A stretch of 64,000 bases of DNA from JARRQJ01 sp963810615 (lineage in GTDB: Bacteria > Pseudomonadota > Gammaproteobacteria > DRLM01). The translations under genes were made by a program, and so were the position numbers. Of this stretch, positions 1 to 7,724 are shown one piece after another (position 1 is the stretch's first letter; every line of letters starts with the position of its first letter). The notes below the pieces were generated by a model. That model was not told the DNA's origin. It saw only the letters and a program-made list of their open reading frames with translations, and made no database searches. The stretch is from the NCBI GenBank assembly GCA_963810615.1, contig CAWEOA010000002.1, positions 1-64,000 on the forward strand. Reading direction: 5' to 3'.

Positions 1-64
1 CCCCCGAAAAGTAGTGGTGCTAAGAAGTAGAATTTTCTCATAATGTATCTGGAGGAGATTCTGC

Positions 65-331
65 ATAAAGAAATCGCGATATACGGATAGCCAGATCCTG
101 GCGATCCTCAAACAAGCCGAAGCGGGTACGCCGGTTCCGGAGCTGTGCCGGGAACATGGCATGAGCAGTGCGGCCTTCTACAAGTGGCGCGCGAAGTATG
201 GCGGCATGGACGCCTCCCTGATGGCCCGCATGAAGGAGCTGGAAGAGGAAAATCGGCGGTTGAAAAAGATGTATGCTGAGGAACGGCTGAAATCCGAGAT
301 CATCCAGGAGGCCATGGCAAAAAAGTGGTAA
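65..331 (+). CDS. IS3-family transposase OrfA (helix-turn-helix)
   Basis: DNA-binding half of an IS3 transposase. Translation from 68 reads KKSRYTDSQILAILKQAEAG and continues with a helix-turn-helix (PELCREHGMSSAAFYKWR) and a C-terminal leucine-zipper-like coiled coil (MKELEEENRRLKKMY). About 88 residues, the usual OrfA length. Relatives begin Met-Lys-Lys, but here the codon before Lys-Lys (65-67) is ATA, and no in-frame ATG, GTG or TTG lies between it and the stop at 41-43. A purine-rich GGAGGAG at 51-57 is well spaced for an ATA start. Either ATA is used weakly or a point mutation removed the ATG. Confidence 0.75.
   Translation: MKKSRYTDSQILAILKQAEAGTPVPELCREHGMSSAAFYKWRAKYGGMDASLMARMKELEEENRRLKKMYAEERLKSEIIQEAMAKKW
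319..325 (+). promoter_or_regulatory. -1 ribosomal frameshift heptamer (A AAA AAG)
   Basis: The run A-AAA-AAG lies six bases before the orfA stop codon and is phased to orfA as gcA AAA AAG. This is the classic IS3-family slippery site. Slipping back one base carries ribosomes into the orfB frame and would give the OrfAB fusion transposase. I did not identify a downstream stimulatory structure. Confidence 0.8.
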
Positions 332-1152
332 GGCCATCTCAGCGTCGCGAGATGGCCAAAGAAGCCGTAGTGCAGCGGGGAGTGAGCATCCGTATGGCCT
401 GCGAAGTGTTCGTGATCAGCGAGACCTGCTACCGCTATGAGCCCAAGCTGTCGGAGGAGAATGCCGAGATTGCCGATTGGTTGATCCGGTTGACCCACAA
501 TCAGCGCAATTGGGGATTTGGCCTGTGTTTCCTGTATCTGCGTAACGTCAAAGGCTTCGGCTGGAATCACAAGCGGGTGTACCGCCTCTACCGGGAGCTG
601 GAGCTGAATCTGCGCATCAAGCCGAAGAAGCGCTTGGTGAGGGAAAGGCCCGAGCCGCTGGCGGTGCCGGAGACCATCAATCAGGTCTGGTCAATGGATT
701 TTATGCATGACCGATTAGAGGACGGTCGTGCATTTCGGTTACTGAACGTGATCGATGACTTCAATCGTGAAGGCCTGGGCATTGAGGTGGACTTCTCGCT
801 GCCCGCCGAGCGGGTCATTCGGGTCTTGGAGCAGATCATCGAATGGCGGGGCCGGCCGCAGGTCTTGCGCTGCGACAATGGACCGGAGTATATCAGCGCC
901 GCGCTAAGGGCCTGGACCGAGGAGCGCGGAATACGACTGGAACATATCCAGCCCGGCAAGCCGCAGCAGAACGCCTATGTCGAACGCTACAATCGAACAG
1001 TCCGCTATGACTGGCTGGGGCAATATCTGTTTGAAACCATCGCTGAGGTGCAGGATTTTGCCACCCGCTGGCTTTGGACCTACAATCACGAACGCCCCAA
1101 CATGGGCCTGGGAGGCATCACCCCAAAACAGAAGTTGGCCCTGGTGGCCTAG
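325..1152 (+). CDS. IS3-family transposase OrfB (DDE integrase core)
   Basis: Catalytic half of the transposase, an rve/DDE domain. The three acidic residues are visible: Asp in WSMDFMHD, Asp in RCDNGPEY and Glu in NAYVERYNR. An N-terminal HTH_21-like region (GFGLCFLYLRNVKGFGW, KRVYRLYRELELNLRIKPKK) precedes the core. 275 codons from a GTG at 325 that overlaps the end of orfA in the -1 frame. It is more likely expressed as an OrfAB fusion than from the GTG. No internal stop is seen, so catalytic function looks intact. Confidence 0.9.
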   Translation: MVRPSQRREMAKEAVVQRGVSIRMACEVFVISETCYRYEPKLSEENAEIADWLIRLTHNQRNWGFGLCFLYLRNVKGFGWNHKRVYRLYRELELNLRIKPKKRLVRERPEPLAVPETINQVWSMDFMHDRLEDGRAFRLLNVIDDFNREGLGIEVDFSLPAERVIRVLEQIIEWRGRPQVLRCDNGPEYISAALRAWTEERGIRLEHIQPGKPQQNAYVERYNRTVRYDWLGQYLFETIAEVQDFATRWLWTYNHERPNMGLGGITPKQKLALVA

Positions 1153-1274
1153 GCTCTACTTCTGAACACTGCTATAAATGGGGGGATTACCAGTCGGCAA
1201 GCGAAGGCTGTCGGAAATGTGTCGGAAATCAAAAGCCGGGTTGGCGGTGAATAACTGCTAACCCTTTGATTTTT

Positions 1275-1351
1275 TGGCGCGCCCGGAGAGATTCGAACTC
1301 CCGACCGCCTGGTTCGTAGCCAGGTACTCTATCCAGCTGAGCTACGGGCGC
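1275..1351 (-). tRNA. tRNA-Arg (anticodon ACG)
   Basis: On the minus strand the acceptor arms GCGCCCG and CGGGCGC pair. The anticodon stem CCTGG/CCAGG encloses the loop CTACGAA, giving anticodon ACG, and the T-loop contains GTTCGAATC. The discriminator is G and CCA is encoded (1275-1277). It follows tRNA-Ser(GCT) on the same strand downstream of csrA, the arrangement known from E. coli and Pseudomonas. Its 3' end faces the IS element. Confidence 0.97.
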
Positions 1352-1431
1352 TTTTGATAACTCGTTGAGGTCGCGCATTATCCTTGTCTTACACCACAGG
1401 TGTCAAGGAAAGGGCGATTTAACTGACAAAA

Positions 1432-1523
1432 TGGCGGAGAGAGAGGGATTCGAACCCTCGATGGGCTTTTGGCCCATACTCCCTTAGCAGGGGAGCGCCT
1501 TCGACCGGCTCGGCCATCTCTCC
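1432..1523 (-). tRNA. tRNA-Ser (anticodon GCT)
   Basis: Minus-strand class II tRNA of 92 bases. Acceptor GGAGAGA pairs with TCTCTCC, the anticodon loop CTGCTAA lies in the stem CTCCC/GGGAG giving GCT, there is a long variable arm (TATGGGCC...GGCCCATC region) and CCA is encoded at 1432-1434. It lies about 220 bases downstream of csrA. Confidence 0.97.
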
Positions 1524-1588
1524 GTTAAGATCAACATCTCTCTGTCGGGACACACTATGCCGGATAATCCGGACACTCGAAATAAACA

Positions 1589-1635
1589 AACCCAAGAAGC
1601 CCCCTCTATCTCAATGAGGGATGTAATCTTGGGTT
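1589..1635 (-). terminator. Stem-loop downstream of csrA, possible terminator
   Basis: AACCCAAGA (1589-1597) pairs perfectly with TCTTGGGTT (1627-1635), and an inner stem CCCTC (1602-1606)/GAGGG (1616-1620) stacks inside it across an internal loop. Read on the minus strand the outer stem is followed by a T-rich stretch (TGTTTATTT), so it could end csrA transcription before the tRNA genes. The long two-part stem is not a textbook intrinsic terminator. Confidence 0.45.
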
Positions 1636-1743
1636 CGCTGGGAGGTGACTAAATCCCTGAATCTTTCGCCATACCTGGCACTTGGGGAAGGATACCTAAT
1701 CAAGGCGCCAATAGTAAAGTGAATATTATTTTTCTTCTTCCGA

Positions 1744-1983
1744 TTAACCTACCTGCACTTTGACACTGTTTGGGTCTACATACTCGCTATCGCCCTTGGA
1801 ATCACCATTAGCTTGTTGTTTTTCTTTCTGGATACGCTCATATATTTCTTCGCGATGCACTGAAATATTCTTTGGCGCATTGACTCCTATCCGCACCTGG
1901 TTACCTTTAACGCCCAGTACGGTTATCGTTATGTCATCCCCGATGATCAGCGTCTCACCCACACGCCGGGTTAAAATCAGCAT
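1744..1983 (-). CDS. csrA: Carbon storage regulator CsrA
   Basis: Post-transcriptional RNA-binding dimer that recognises GGA motifs in mRNA leaders and controls carbon storage, motility and biofilm genes. The 79-residue product begins MLILTRRVGETLIIGD and contains GVNAPKNISVHREEIYERIQ, the conserved core with the C-terminal RNA-contacting VHREE region. The start at 1983 is chosen because family members begin MLILTR and AAGGAG lies about nine bases upstream; seven upstream in-frame residues are excluded. The C-terminal tail is somewhat longer than the E. coli protein. Gene order lysC-csrA-tRNA-Ser-tRNA-Arg supports the call. A possible target, the glgC leader, is in this window. Confidence 0.97.
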   Translation of the reverse strand: MLILTRRVGETLIIGDDITITVLGVKGNQVRIGVNAPKNISVHREEIYERIQKEKQQANGDSKGDSEYVDPNSVKVQVG

Positions 1984-2108
1984 GATCTCGTCTCCTTGTT
2001 CCAATCTATTACCATATTAGTAGTTCCTCTATCAGAAAGCGCAAGATCATTGCAGCTCTCTGATCAGGCTATCGACATCCCCGGGCAAAACTATAACTAT
2101 TTTTATAA

Positions 2109-2135
2109 CCTGCTGTTTTTCTTTAAGATAGCAGG
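2109..2135 (-). other. Small inverted repeat in the csrA upstream region
   Basis: CCTGCT (2109-2114) and AGCAGG (2130-2135) can form a 6-bp stem in the 228-base lysC-csrA gap. On the minus strand it is followed by the A/T-rich TTATAAAAATAG, so it might be a weak terminator for lysC or mark the csrA promoter region. The evidence is only the repeat itself. Confidence 0.25.
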
Positions 2136-2211
2136 AAATCGCATACCCAAAATAGCCAGTTTACACCCTATTCCCTTATATTATTGGACAGTAAGTTGCG
2201 GAAATAATTTT

Positions 2212-3438
2212 CTATTTATTAGGGTGTTGATCAAGCTGAAACGCCTCATGCAGGGCCCGCACACCCAATTCCAAGTATTTTTCGTCGACCACCACCGAGA
2301 TTTTGATCTCCGATGTGGAAATCATGCGAATATTGATGCCTTCTTTCGATAGGGCCTCGAACATCTTGCTGGCGATGCCGGCGTGAGAACGCATCCCTAC
2401 CCCCACCAGCGAGATCTTAATGATCTTATTGTCTCCCGTCACCTGCCGCGCGGCCAAGGCCTTGGCCGCGCGCTGCAGAATCTCCATGGCCTGCGCGTAA
2501 TCACGGCGGTGCACGGTAAAGGTCACATCGGTGGTCGCATCCTCGGCGATGTTTTGGATGATCATGTCCACTTCGATATTGGCATCGGCGATGGGACCAA
2601 GGATACGGTGGGCGATGCCAGGCTGGTCCGGCACCCCGATAACAGTTAATTTGGCCTCGTCACGGTTAAAGGCGATACCGGAGATGACTGCGTCTTCCAT
2701 CTGAGGGTCCTCGAAAGTAATCAACGTGCCTTCTCCTTCGGTAAAGGTAGAAAGCACGCGCAGGGGAACATTATATTTACCGGCGAACTCGACGGACCGA
2801 ATCTGCAGGACTTTGGAGCCGAGACTGGACATTTCCAGCATCTCCTCAAAAGTGATGCGCTCCAGCCTGCGGGCATTGGGCACGACGCGCGGATCGGTGG
2901 TATACACTCCGTCCACGTCGGTGTAGATCTGACACTCGTCGGCCTTGAGCGCGGCCGCCAGGGCCACACCGGTGGTGTCCGAGCCCCCGCGGCCCAGGGT
3001 AGTGATATTGCCGTTCTCATCCACTCCCTGAAAGCCGGCCACCACCACGACCCGCCCGGCATCGAGATCCTGGCGCACCGCCGTATCGTCGATTCCGCGT
3101 ATCCTGGCCTTATTATGGACGCTGTCGGTCAATATCCGCACTTGCGACCCCGTATAGGAGCGCGCCGGGCAACCGCGCTTCTGCAGGGCCATAGCCAACA
3201 GGGCGATGGTCACCTGTTCGCCGGTGGACAGCAGCACGTCCAATTCGCGCGCCTCAGGCTGTTCGGCGATCTTATGTGCCAAGCCCATTAGCCGATCGGT
3301 CTCGCCGCTCATGGCGGAAACCACGACGACCACGGCGTCACCACGCTGGCGGGTGGCGATCACCTTTTCCGCAACATGTTCGATGCGTTCCGGGGTAGCT
3401 ACCGAGGTACCGCCATATTTTTGAACAATCAGGGCCAT
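2212..3438 (-). CDS. lysC: Aspartate kinase (lysine/threonine-type, class II alpha/beta)
   Basis: Phosphorylates aspartate with ATP, the first step to lysine, threonine, methionine and diaminopimelate. The 408-residue protein starts MALIVQKYGGTSVAT (KYGGTS is the kinase signature). It has the amino-acid kinase domain to about residue 245, including GRGGSDTTGVALA, followed by two ACT regulatory domains (about 265-400) with VGMRSHAGIASKMFEAL. Length and architecture match class II enzymes such as those of Pseudomonas and Corynebacterium, which also make a separate beta subunit from an internal start; a matching internal Met is present at residue 247. It lies between alaS and csrA as in Pseudomonas. 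Confidence 0.95.
   Translation of the reverse strand: MALIVQKYGGTSVATPERIEHVAEKVIATRQRGDAVVVVVSAMSGETDRLMGLAHKIAEQPEARELDVLLSTGEQVTIALLAMALQKRGCPARSYTGSQVRILTDSVHNKARIRGIDDTAVRQDLDAGRVVVVAGFQGVDENGNITTLGRGGSDTTGVALAAALKADECQIYTDVDGVYTTDPRVVPNARRLERITFEEMLEMSSLGSKVLQIRSVEFAGKYNVPLRVLSTFTEGEGTLITFEDPQMEDAVISGIAFNRDEAKLTVIGVPDQPGIAHRILGPIADANIEVDMIIQNIAEDATTDVTFTVHRRDYAQAMEILQRAAKALAARQVTGDNKIIKISLVGVGMRSHAGIASKMFEALSKEGINIRMISTSEIKISVVVDEKYLELGVRALHEAFQLDQHPNK
2698..2712 (-). promoter_or_regulatory. Candidate internal start and RBS for the aspartokinase beta subunit
   Basis: An in-frame ATG (2698-2700, minus strand) begins MEDAVISGIAFNRDEAK, where the known beta subunit of class II aspartokinases begins. 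GAGGA (complement of 2708-2712) sits seven bases upstream. The resulting product (2212-2700) would be the two ACT domains alone. Confidence 0.5.
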
Positions 3439-3503
3439 GCACTATCACCGGCATAAAAGCCGCTCATTAAATACCAAAACCATCCCGTGGAACAGTGGAA
3501 AGC

Positions 3504-6107
3504 TTAGCCTAGCTGCTGGCGCACCCACTCCGGAACCGAGTGCAGCGCCGCATCAAGACCACTGGGATCGGTGCCGCCGGCCTGGGCCATATCCGGACGA
3601 CCGCCGCCCTTGCCGCCCACCTGCTGGGCCACCATATTCACCAATTCCCCGGCCTTGACCTTCTGGGTATTGTCCGCCGTCACCCCCGCCACCAGACTCA
3701 CTTTATCGCCGTTCACCGCCGCCAACACCACGGCCGCCGAGCCCAGTTTGTTCTTGAGCTGGTCCACGGTATCGCGCAGGGATTTAGGATCGGCGCCGTC
3801 GAGTCGGGCGGCCAACACCTTCAGCCCGGCAATCTCTACGGCCTGGGCGGATAAATCGCTGCCTGCGGCGCTGGCCAGCTTGCCCTTGAGTTGCTCCAGC
3901 TCTTTTTCCAGTTTGCGGCTGCGTTCGATGAGGTGCTGTACCTTGTCTTCCACATCATCGCGTCCGGCCTTCACCAGACCGGCGACACGGGACAGGGTTT
4001 CGTCGGCGGTCTCCATGGCCTCAACCGCGGCCCGGCCGGTCACCGCCTCGATGCGGCGCACGCCGGAGGCGACGCCCGTCTCGGAAACGATCTTGAACAA
4101 GCCGATATCGCCGGCCCGCCGGGCGTGAGTGCCCCCGCACAGCTCCATGGAAAAATCACCAATGCGCAGCACGCGGACCGAGTCGCCGTATTTTTCACCG
4201 AACAAGGCCATGGCGCCGCTGCTGCGTGCATCCTCGAAGGCCATGACTTGTGTCTCCACCGCCGCATTCACCCGAATCTGCTCATTCACCAGCCGTTCGA
4301 TCTCCAGCAGTTCCTCACGGCTGACGGGTGCGAAATGGGAAAAATCGAAACGCAGCCGCGCCGAATCCACCAGCGAGCCCTTTTGGGTCACGTGCTCACC
4401 CAGCAGCTTGCGCAAGGCGGCGTGCATCAAATGGGTCGCCGAATGATTGAGCATCGTCGCCTGCCGCGCCGCGTCATCCACGCGGGCAGTGACGCTGTCA
4501 CCCACGCGCAAAGCGCCGCCGGTCACGATACCGATGTGTCCGAATACATCGCCGCCCAGCTTCTGGGTATCACGCACCTCGAATTTGCTGTTAGCGGTTT
4601 CAAGCACACCGCGGTCGCCCACCTGCCCGCCGGATTCGGCGTAAAAAGGTGTGCGCTCCAATACGACACTCCCCTCTTCTCCGGCCTTGAGCTCGGATAC
4701 CGCCTCATCGCCGCGATACAGGGCCAGGACCTTGCTTTGCTCCTGGAGGTGTTCATAACCGGTAAACTCGGTGCAGCCCTCCACACCGGTGGGGGTGGCG
4801 TAGGCCACGCCGAATTGGCTGGCGGCCCGCGCCCGTTCGCGCTGTTGTTCCATGGCGTGCTCAAAACCCGCCATGTCGACTTCCAGCCCGTGGGACTTGG
4901 CGTAATCGGCGGTGAGATCCACGGGAAAGCCAAAGGTGTCATAGAGACGAAAGGCTGTTTCGCCGGGGATGAGCTTGTCGCTCAGCGTCGCGATTTCCTG
5001 CTGCAGGATCCTGATACCGTCATCCAGGGTTTCACGAAAACGTTCTTCCTCGCGTTGCAGGGCGCGCTCTATCTGAGACTGCGCCTTGGCGAGCTCCGGA
5101 TAGGCCTCACCCATTTCCTTGACCAGGGGCGCCACCAGCTTGTAGAAGAACGGCTCCTTCAAACCCAGGCTATGGCCATGCCGCACCGCGCGCCGGATGA
5201 TGCGGCGCAGCACGTAGCCGCGCCCTTCGTTGGAGGGCGTTACGCCGTCGGCGATCAGGAATGCGCAGGAACGAATGTGATCGGCGATCACTTTCAGGGA
5301 GTTGTTGTCGGCGTCTTTTACCTGCGCTAGTTTGGCGGCCGCTTGAATCAGATTGCGGAACAGATCGATCTCATAATTGCTGTGCACGCCCTGCATCACC
5401 GCCGCCAGGCGCTCCAGACCCATGCCCGTATCCACCGACGGTTTGGGCAAAGGCGACAGGGTGCCATCGGCGGCGCGGTTGTATTGCATGAATACCAGAT
5501 TCCAGATCTCGATGTAGCGGTCGCCGTCCGCCTCCGGCGTCCCGGGCGGGCCGCCCGCCACTTCCGGACCGTGGTCATAGAAGATTTCGGTGCAGGGTCC
5601 GCACGGTCCGGTATCGCCCATGGACCAGAAGTTGTCCGCGGCGCCGATGCGCGTGAAGCGCGCGGCGTCGACCTTGATCTCCTTCAGCCAAATGTCGGCG
5701 GCTTCGTCGTCGTCCTCATAGACCGTCACCCACAGTTTTTCCGGTGGGAGTTGCAGGACGCCGGTGAGAAATTCCCAGGCGAAACCGATGGCCTCGCGCT
5801 TGAAGTAATCACCGAAACTGAAATTGCCCAGCATCTCGAAGAAGGTATGGTGGCGCGCGGTATAACCGACATTTTCCAGATCGTTGTGCTTGCCGCCGGC
5901 GCGCACGCAACGCTGCGAACTGGCGGCCCGCGCATACGGGCGGCTTTCCAGCCCCAGAAACACGTCCTTGAACTGCACCATCCCGGCGTTGGTGAACAGC
6001 AAGGTAGGGTCGGTGCCGGGAACCAGCGAACTGCTCGGCACGAGCTCATGACCCTGACTACGGAAGTATTCGAGGAATTTCGTACGTAAGGCTGCGCTGC
6101 TGATCAT
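3504..6107 (-). CDS. alaS: Alanine--tRNA ligase
   Basis: Charges tRNA-Ala and clears mischarged Ser/Gly through an editing domain. 867 residues, close to the roughly 875 of E. coli. The N-terminal class II core starts MISSAALRTKFLEYFRSQGH and contains NAGMVQFKDVFLG and RHHTFFEMLGNFSFGDYF. The editing-site zinc ligands appear as HSATHLMH near residue 555 and CGGTHARR near 657, and a glycine-rich C-terminal domain (GGKGGGRPDMAQAGG) follows. It is separated from recX by only 37 bases, so it is probably cotranscribed with recA-recX. Long antisense reading frames here are shadows of its codon usage. Confidence 0.97.
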   Translation of the reverse strand: MISSAALRTKFLEYFRSQGHELVPSSSLVPGTDPTLLFTNAGMVQFKDVFLGLESRPYARAASSQRCVRAGGKHNDLENVGYTARHHTFFEMLGNFSFGDYFKREAIGFAWEFLTGVLQLPPEKLWVTVYEDDDEAADIWLKEIKVDAARFTRIGAADNFWSMGDTGPCGPCTEIFYDHGPEVAGGPPGTPEADGDRYIEIWNLVFMQYNRAADGTLSPLPKPSVDTGMGLERLAAVMQGVHSNYEIDLFRNLIQAAAKLAQVKDADNNSLKVIADHIRSCAFLIADGVTPSNEGRGYVLRRIIRRAVRHGHSLGLKEPFFYKLVAPLVKEMGEAYPELAKAQSQIERALQREEERFRETLDDGIRILQQEIATLSDKLIPGETAFRLYDTFGFPVDLTADYAKSHGLEVDMAGFEHAMEQQRERARAASQFGVAYATPTGVEGCTEFTGYEHLQEQSKVLALYRGDEAVSELKAGEEGSVVLERTPFYAESGGQVGDRGVLETANSKFEVRDTQKLGGDVFGHIGIVTGGALRVGDSVTARVDDAARQATMLNHSATHLMHAALRKLLGEHVTQKGSLVDSARLRFDFSHFAPVSREELLEIERLVNEQIRVNAAVETQVMAFEDARSSGAMALFGEKYGDSVRVLRIGDFSMELCGGTHARRAGDIGLFKIVSETGVASGVRRIEAVTGRAAVEAMETADETLSRVAGLVKAGRDDVEDKVQHLIERSRKLEKELEQLKGKLASAAGSDLSAQAVEIAGLKVLAARLDGADPKSLRDTVDQLKNKLGSAAVVLAAVNGDKVSLVAGVTADNTQKVKAGELVNMVAQQVGGKGGGRPDMAQAGGTDPSGLDAALHSVPEWVRQQLG

Positions 6108-6144
6108 TGGTCTACTTTAATTCTTCTGTTGATTGAATAGCCGG

Positions 6145-6612
6145 CTATTCTTCATCCCCGCCGTGTTCCATCACGACCCGGATCTGCTCGGCGGTAAAAC
6201 CTCGCGTCTGTAAAAACCGCATCCGCTTCGCCTTTTCGGCAAAATCCGCCGGCTGCTTGGCGCCATAGCGTTTGGCGCACACGGCCTGCAAACGCCGCAG
6301 CCATGAGGAATCGCGGGCATCGAGATGCATGGCGATCAATTCATCGTCGATGCCACGCTCCCTGAGCTCCGCGCGAATGCGCGCCGGGCCGTAACCGCGT
6401 TCGCCGCGCACCCGGACAAAGGCCTCGACGAAGCGCTCGTCGCTCTGCCAGCCCGAGCGATTCAGATCGCTCAATGCATCGTCGATGATGTCTGAAGGAA
6501 AGCCTTTGGCCGCCAGTTTCGCCCGCAGTTCGGCGCCGCTATGCTCGCGGCGCGCCAACATGTTCAATGCCTGCTTGCGTACGGCCTCGACCGTGCACTC
6601 CGTTTCAGTCAA
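6145..6612 (-). CDS. recX: Regulatory protein RecX
   Basis: Small helical protein that binds RecA filaments and modulates their growth. 155 residues with three RecX-type helical repeats: ALNMLARREHSGAELRAKL, the central SDERFVEAFVRVRGERGYGP, and FLQTRGFTAEQIRVV at the C-terminus. Its start overlaps the last eight bases of recA, so translation is probably coupled. Confidence 0.94.
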   Translation of the reverse strand: MTETECTVEAVRKQALNMLARREHSGAELRAKLAAKGFPSDIIDDALSDLNRSGWQSDERFVEAFVRVRGERGYGPARIRAELRERGIDDELIAMHLDARDSSWLRRLQAVCAKRYGAKQPADFAEKAKRMRFLQTRGFTAEQIRVVMEHGGDEE

Positions 6613-7645
6613 TCTCGGCCTCGGCCAGCTCTTCCTGTTCCTCGCTGCCGTCGCGCAGCGTCAGGTTCTGGGCACGGATCTGCGCCTCGATTTCCTGCGC
6701 GATCTCGGGATGCTCTTTCAGATAGCCGCGGACATTGTCCTTGCCCTGGCCGATGCGCGTCCCGGCATAGGAATACCATGCCCCGGCTTTCTCCACCAAG
6801 CCGGCCTTCACACCCAGGTCGATGATCTCGCCTTCCCGGGAAATTCCGGCACCGTAGAGGATCTCGAACTCCGCCTGCTTGAAGGGCGGCGCCACCTTGT
6901 TCTTCACCACCTTGACCCGGGTCTCGTTACCGATGACCTCGTCACCCTTCTTGATGGCGCCGGTACGGCGGATATCGAGACGCACCGAGGCATAAAATTT
7001 GAGGGCATTGCCGCCGGTGGTGGTCTCGGGATTGCCGAACATCACCCCGATCTTCATGCGAATCTGGTTGATGAAGATCACCATGGTATTGGAGCGCTTG
7101 ATATTGGCGGTCAGCTTGCGCAAGGCCTGGGACATCAGCCGCGCCTGCAGGCCCATGTGCGAATCACCCATCTCGCCGTCGATCTCGGCCTTGGGCGTCA
7201 GCGCCGCCACCGAGTCGACCACCACCACGTCCACCGCGCCGGAACGCACCAGCATGTCGGCGATCTCCAGGGCCTGCTCGCCGGTATCCGGCTGCGAGAC
7301 CAGCAGGTCATCGACATTCACGCCCAGCTTTTGAGCGTAGCCAGGATCCAGAGCATGTTCCGCATCGATGAAGGCCGCCGTGCCGCCTTTTTTCTGGGCC
7401 TCGGCGATGACCTGCAAGGTCAGCGTGGTCTTGCCGGAGGACTCCGGTCCGTAGATTTCGATGACTCTTCCCCGCGGCAGTCCGCCTATGCCCAGAGCGA
7501 TGTCCAAGGCCAGCGAGCCGGTGGAAATCACCTCCACATCCTTGACGATGCCGCCATCACCCATGCGCATCACCGAACCTTTACCGAACTGGCGCTCGAT
7601 CTGAGTCAGCGCGGCGCTTAGCGCCTTCGATTTGTTCGCATCCAT
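6605..7645 (-). CDS. recA: Recombinase RecA
   Basis: ATP-dependent strand-exchange protein and SOS coprotease. 346 residues. Walker A GPESSGKT is at 66-73, the L1/L2 region contains NQIRMKIGVMFGNPETTTGG, and the C-terminal tail is acidic (EEQEELAEAEID). The start is MDANKSKALSAALTQIE. I found no canonical LexA box (CTGT-N8-ACAG) in the 80 bases upstream; an imperfect palindrome at 7703-7720 is the nearest feature. Confidence 0.98.
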   Translation of the reverse strand: MDANKSKALSAALTQIERQFGKGSVMRMGDGGIVKDVEVISTGSLALDIALGIGGLPRGRVIEIYGPESSGKTTLTLQVIAEAQKKGGTAAFIDAEHALDPGYAQKLGVNVDDLLVSQPDTGEQALEIADMLVRSGAVDVVVVDSVAALTPKAEIDGEMGDSHMGLQARLMSQALRKLTANIKRSNTMVIFINQIRMKIGVMFGNPETTTGGNALKFYASVRLDIRRTGAIKKGDEVIGNETRVKVVKNKVAPPFKQAEFEILYGAGISREGEIIDLGVKAGLVEKAGAWYSYAGTRIGQGKDNVRGYLKEHPEIAQEIEAQIRAQNLTLRDGSEEQEELAEAEID

Positions 7646-7702
7646 CCACTATTCCCCTTTGTTGTCACCCTGAAAAAATTCCGGTCCCGCCCCATCTGCA
7701 AG

Positions 7703-7720
7703 CTGGGGATTATCCCACAG
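7703..7720. promoter_or_regulatory. Imperfect palindrome upstream of recA
   Basis: CTGGGGATTATCCCACAG is nearly self-complementary (CTG-GGGAT-T-ATCCC-A-CAG) and lies just after the thpR stop. Read toward recA it contains GATAAT, which could serve as a -10 element. It resembles but does not match a LexA operator. It could be an operator or a small hairpin ending thpR. Confidence 0.3.
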
Positions 7721-7724
7721 ATCG

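Larger units (their letters stand above)
1..1185 (+). mobile_element. IS3-family insertion sequence
   Basis: A two-ORF element (orfA about 65-331, orfB 325-1152) flanked by imperfect terminal inverted repeats. Bases 1-31 match the reverse complement of 1155-1185 at roughly 22 of 31 positions, best over AGAAGTAGA. The right repeat begins just after the orfB stop, as is usual in IS3 elements. The left repeat begins at the first base of the window, so a few terminal bases and the target duplication may lie outside. The element sits about 90 bases from the 3' end of tRNA-Arg. It looks structurally complete apart from the orfA start codon. Confidence 0.85.

Noticed and set aside
1561..1692. Six GGA triplets on the plus strand beside csrA, as if a CsrB/RsmZ-type sponge RNA
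   Set aside because: They are not placed in hairpin loops, there is no clear promoter or T-tract terminator on the plus strand, and the hairpin fits better as a minus-strand feature.
3891..5330. 479-codon open frame on the plus strand, antisense to alaS
   Set aside because: It mirrors alaS codon usage, has no family resemblance and no ribosome site; alaS on the other strand is unmistakable.
7646..7724. LexA/SOS box before recA
   Set aside because: No CTGT-N8-ACAG is present; the palindrome at 7703-7720 has the wrong spacing and centre.
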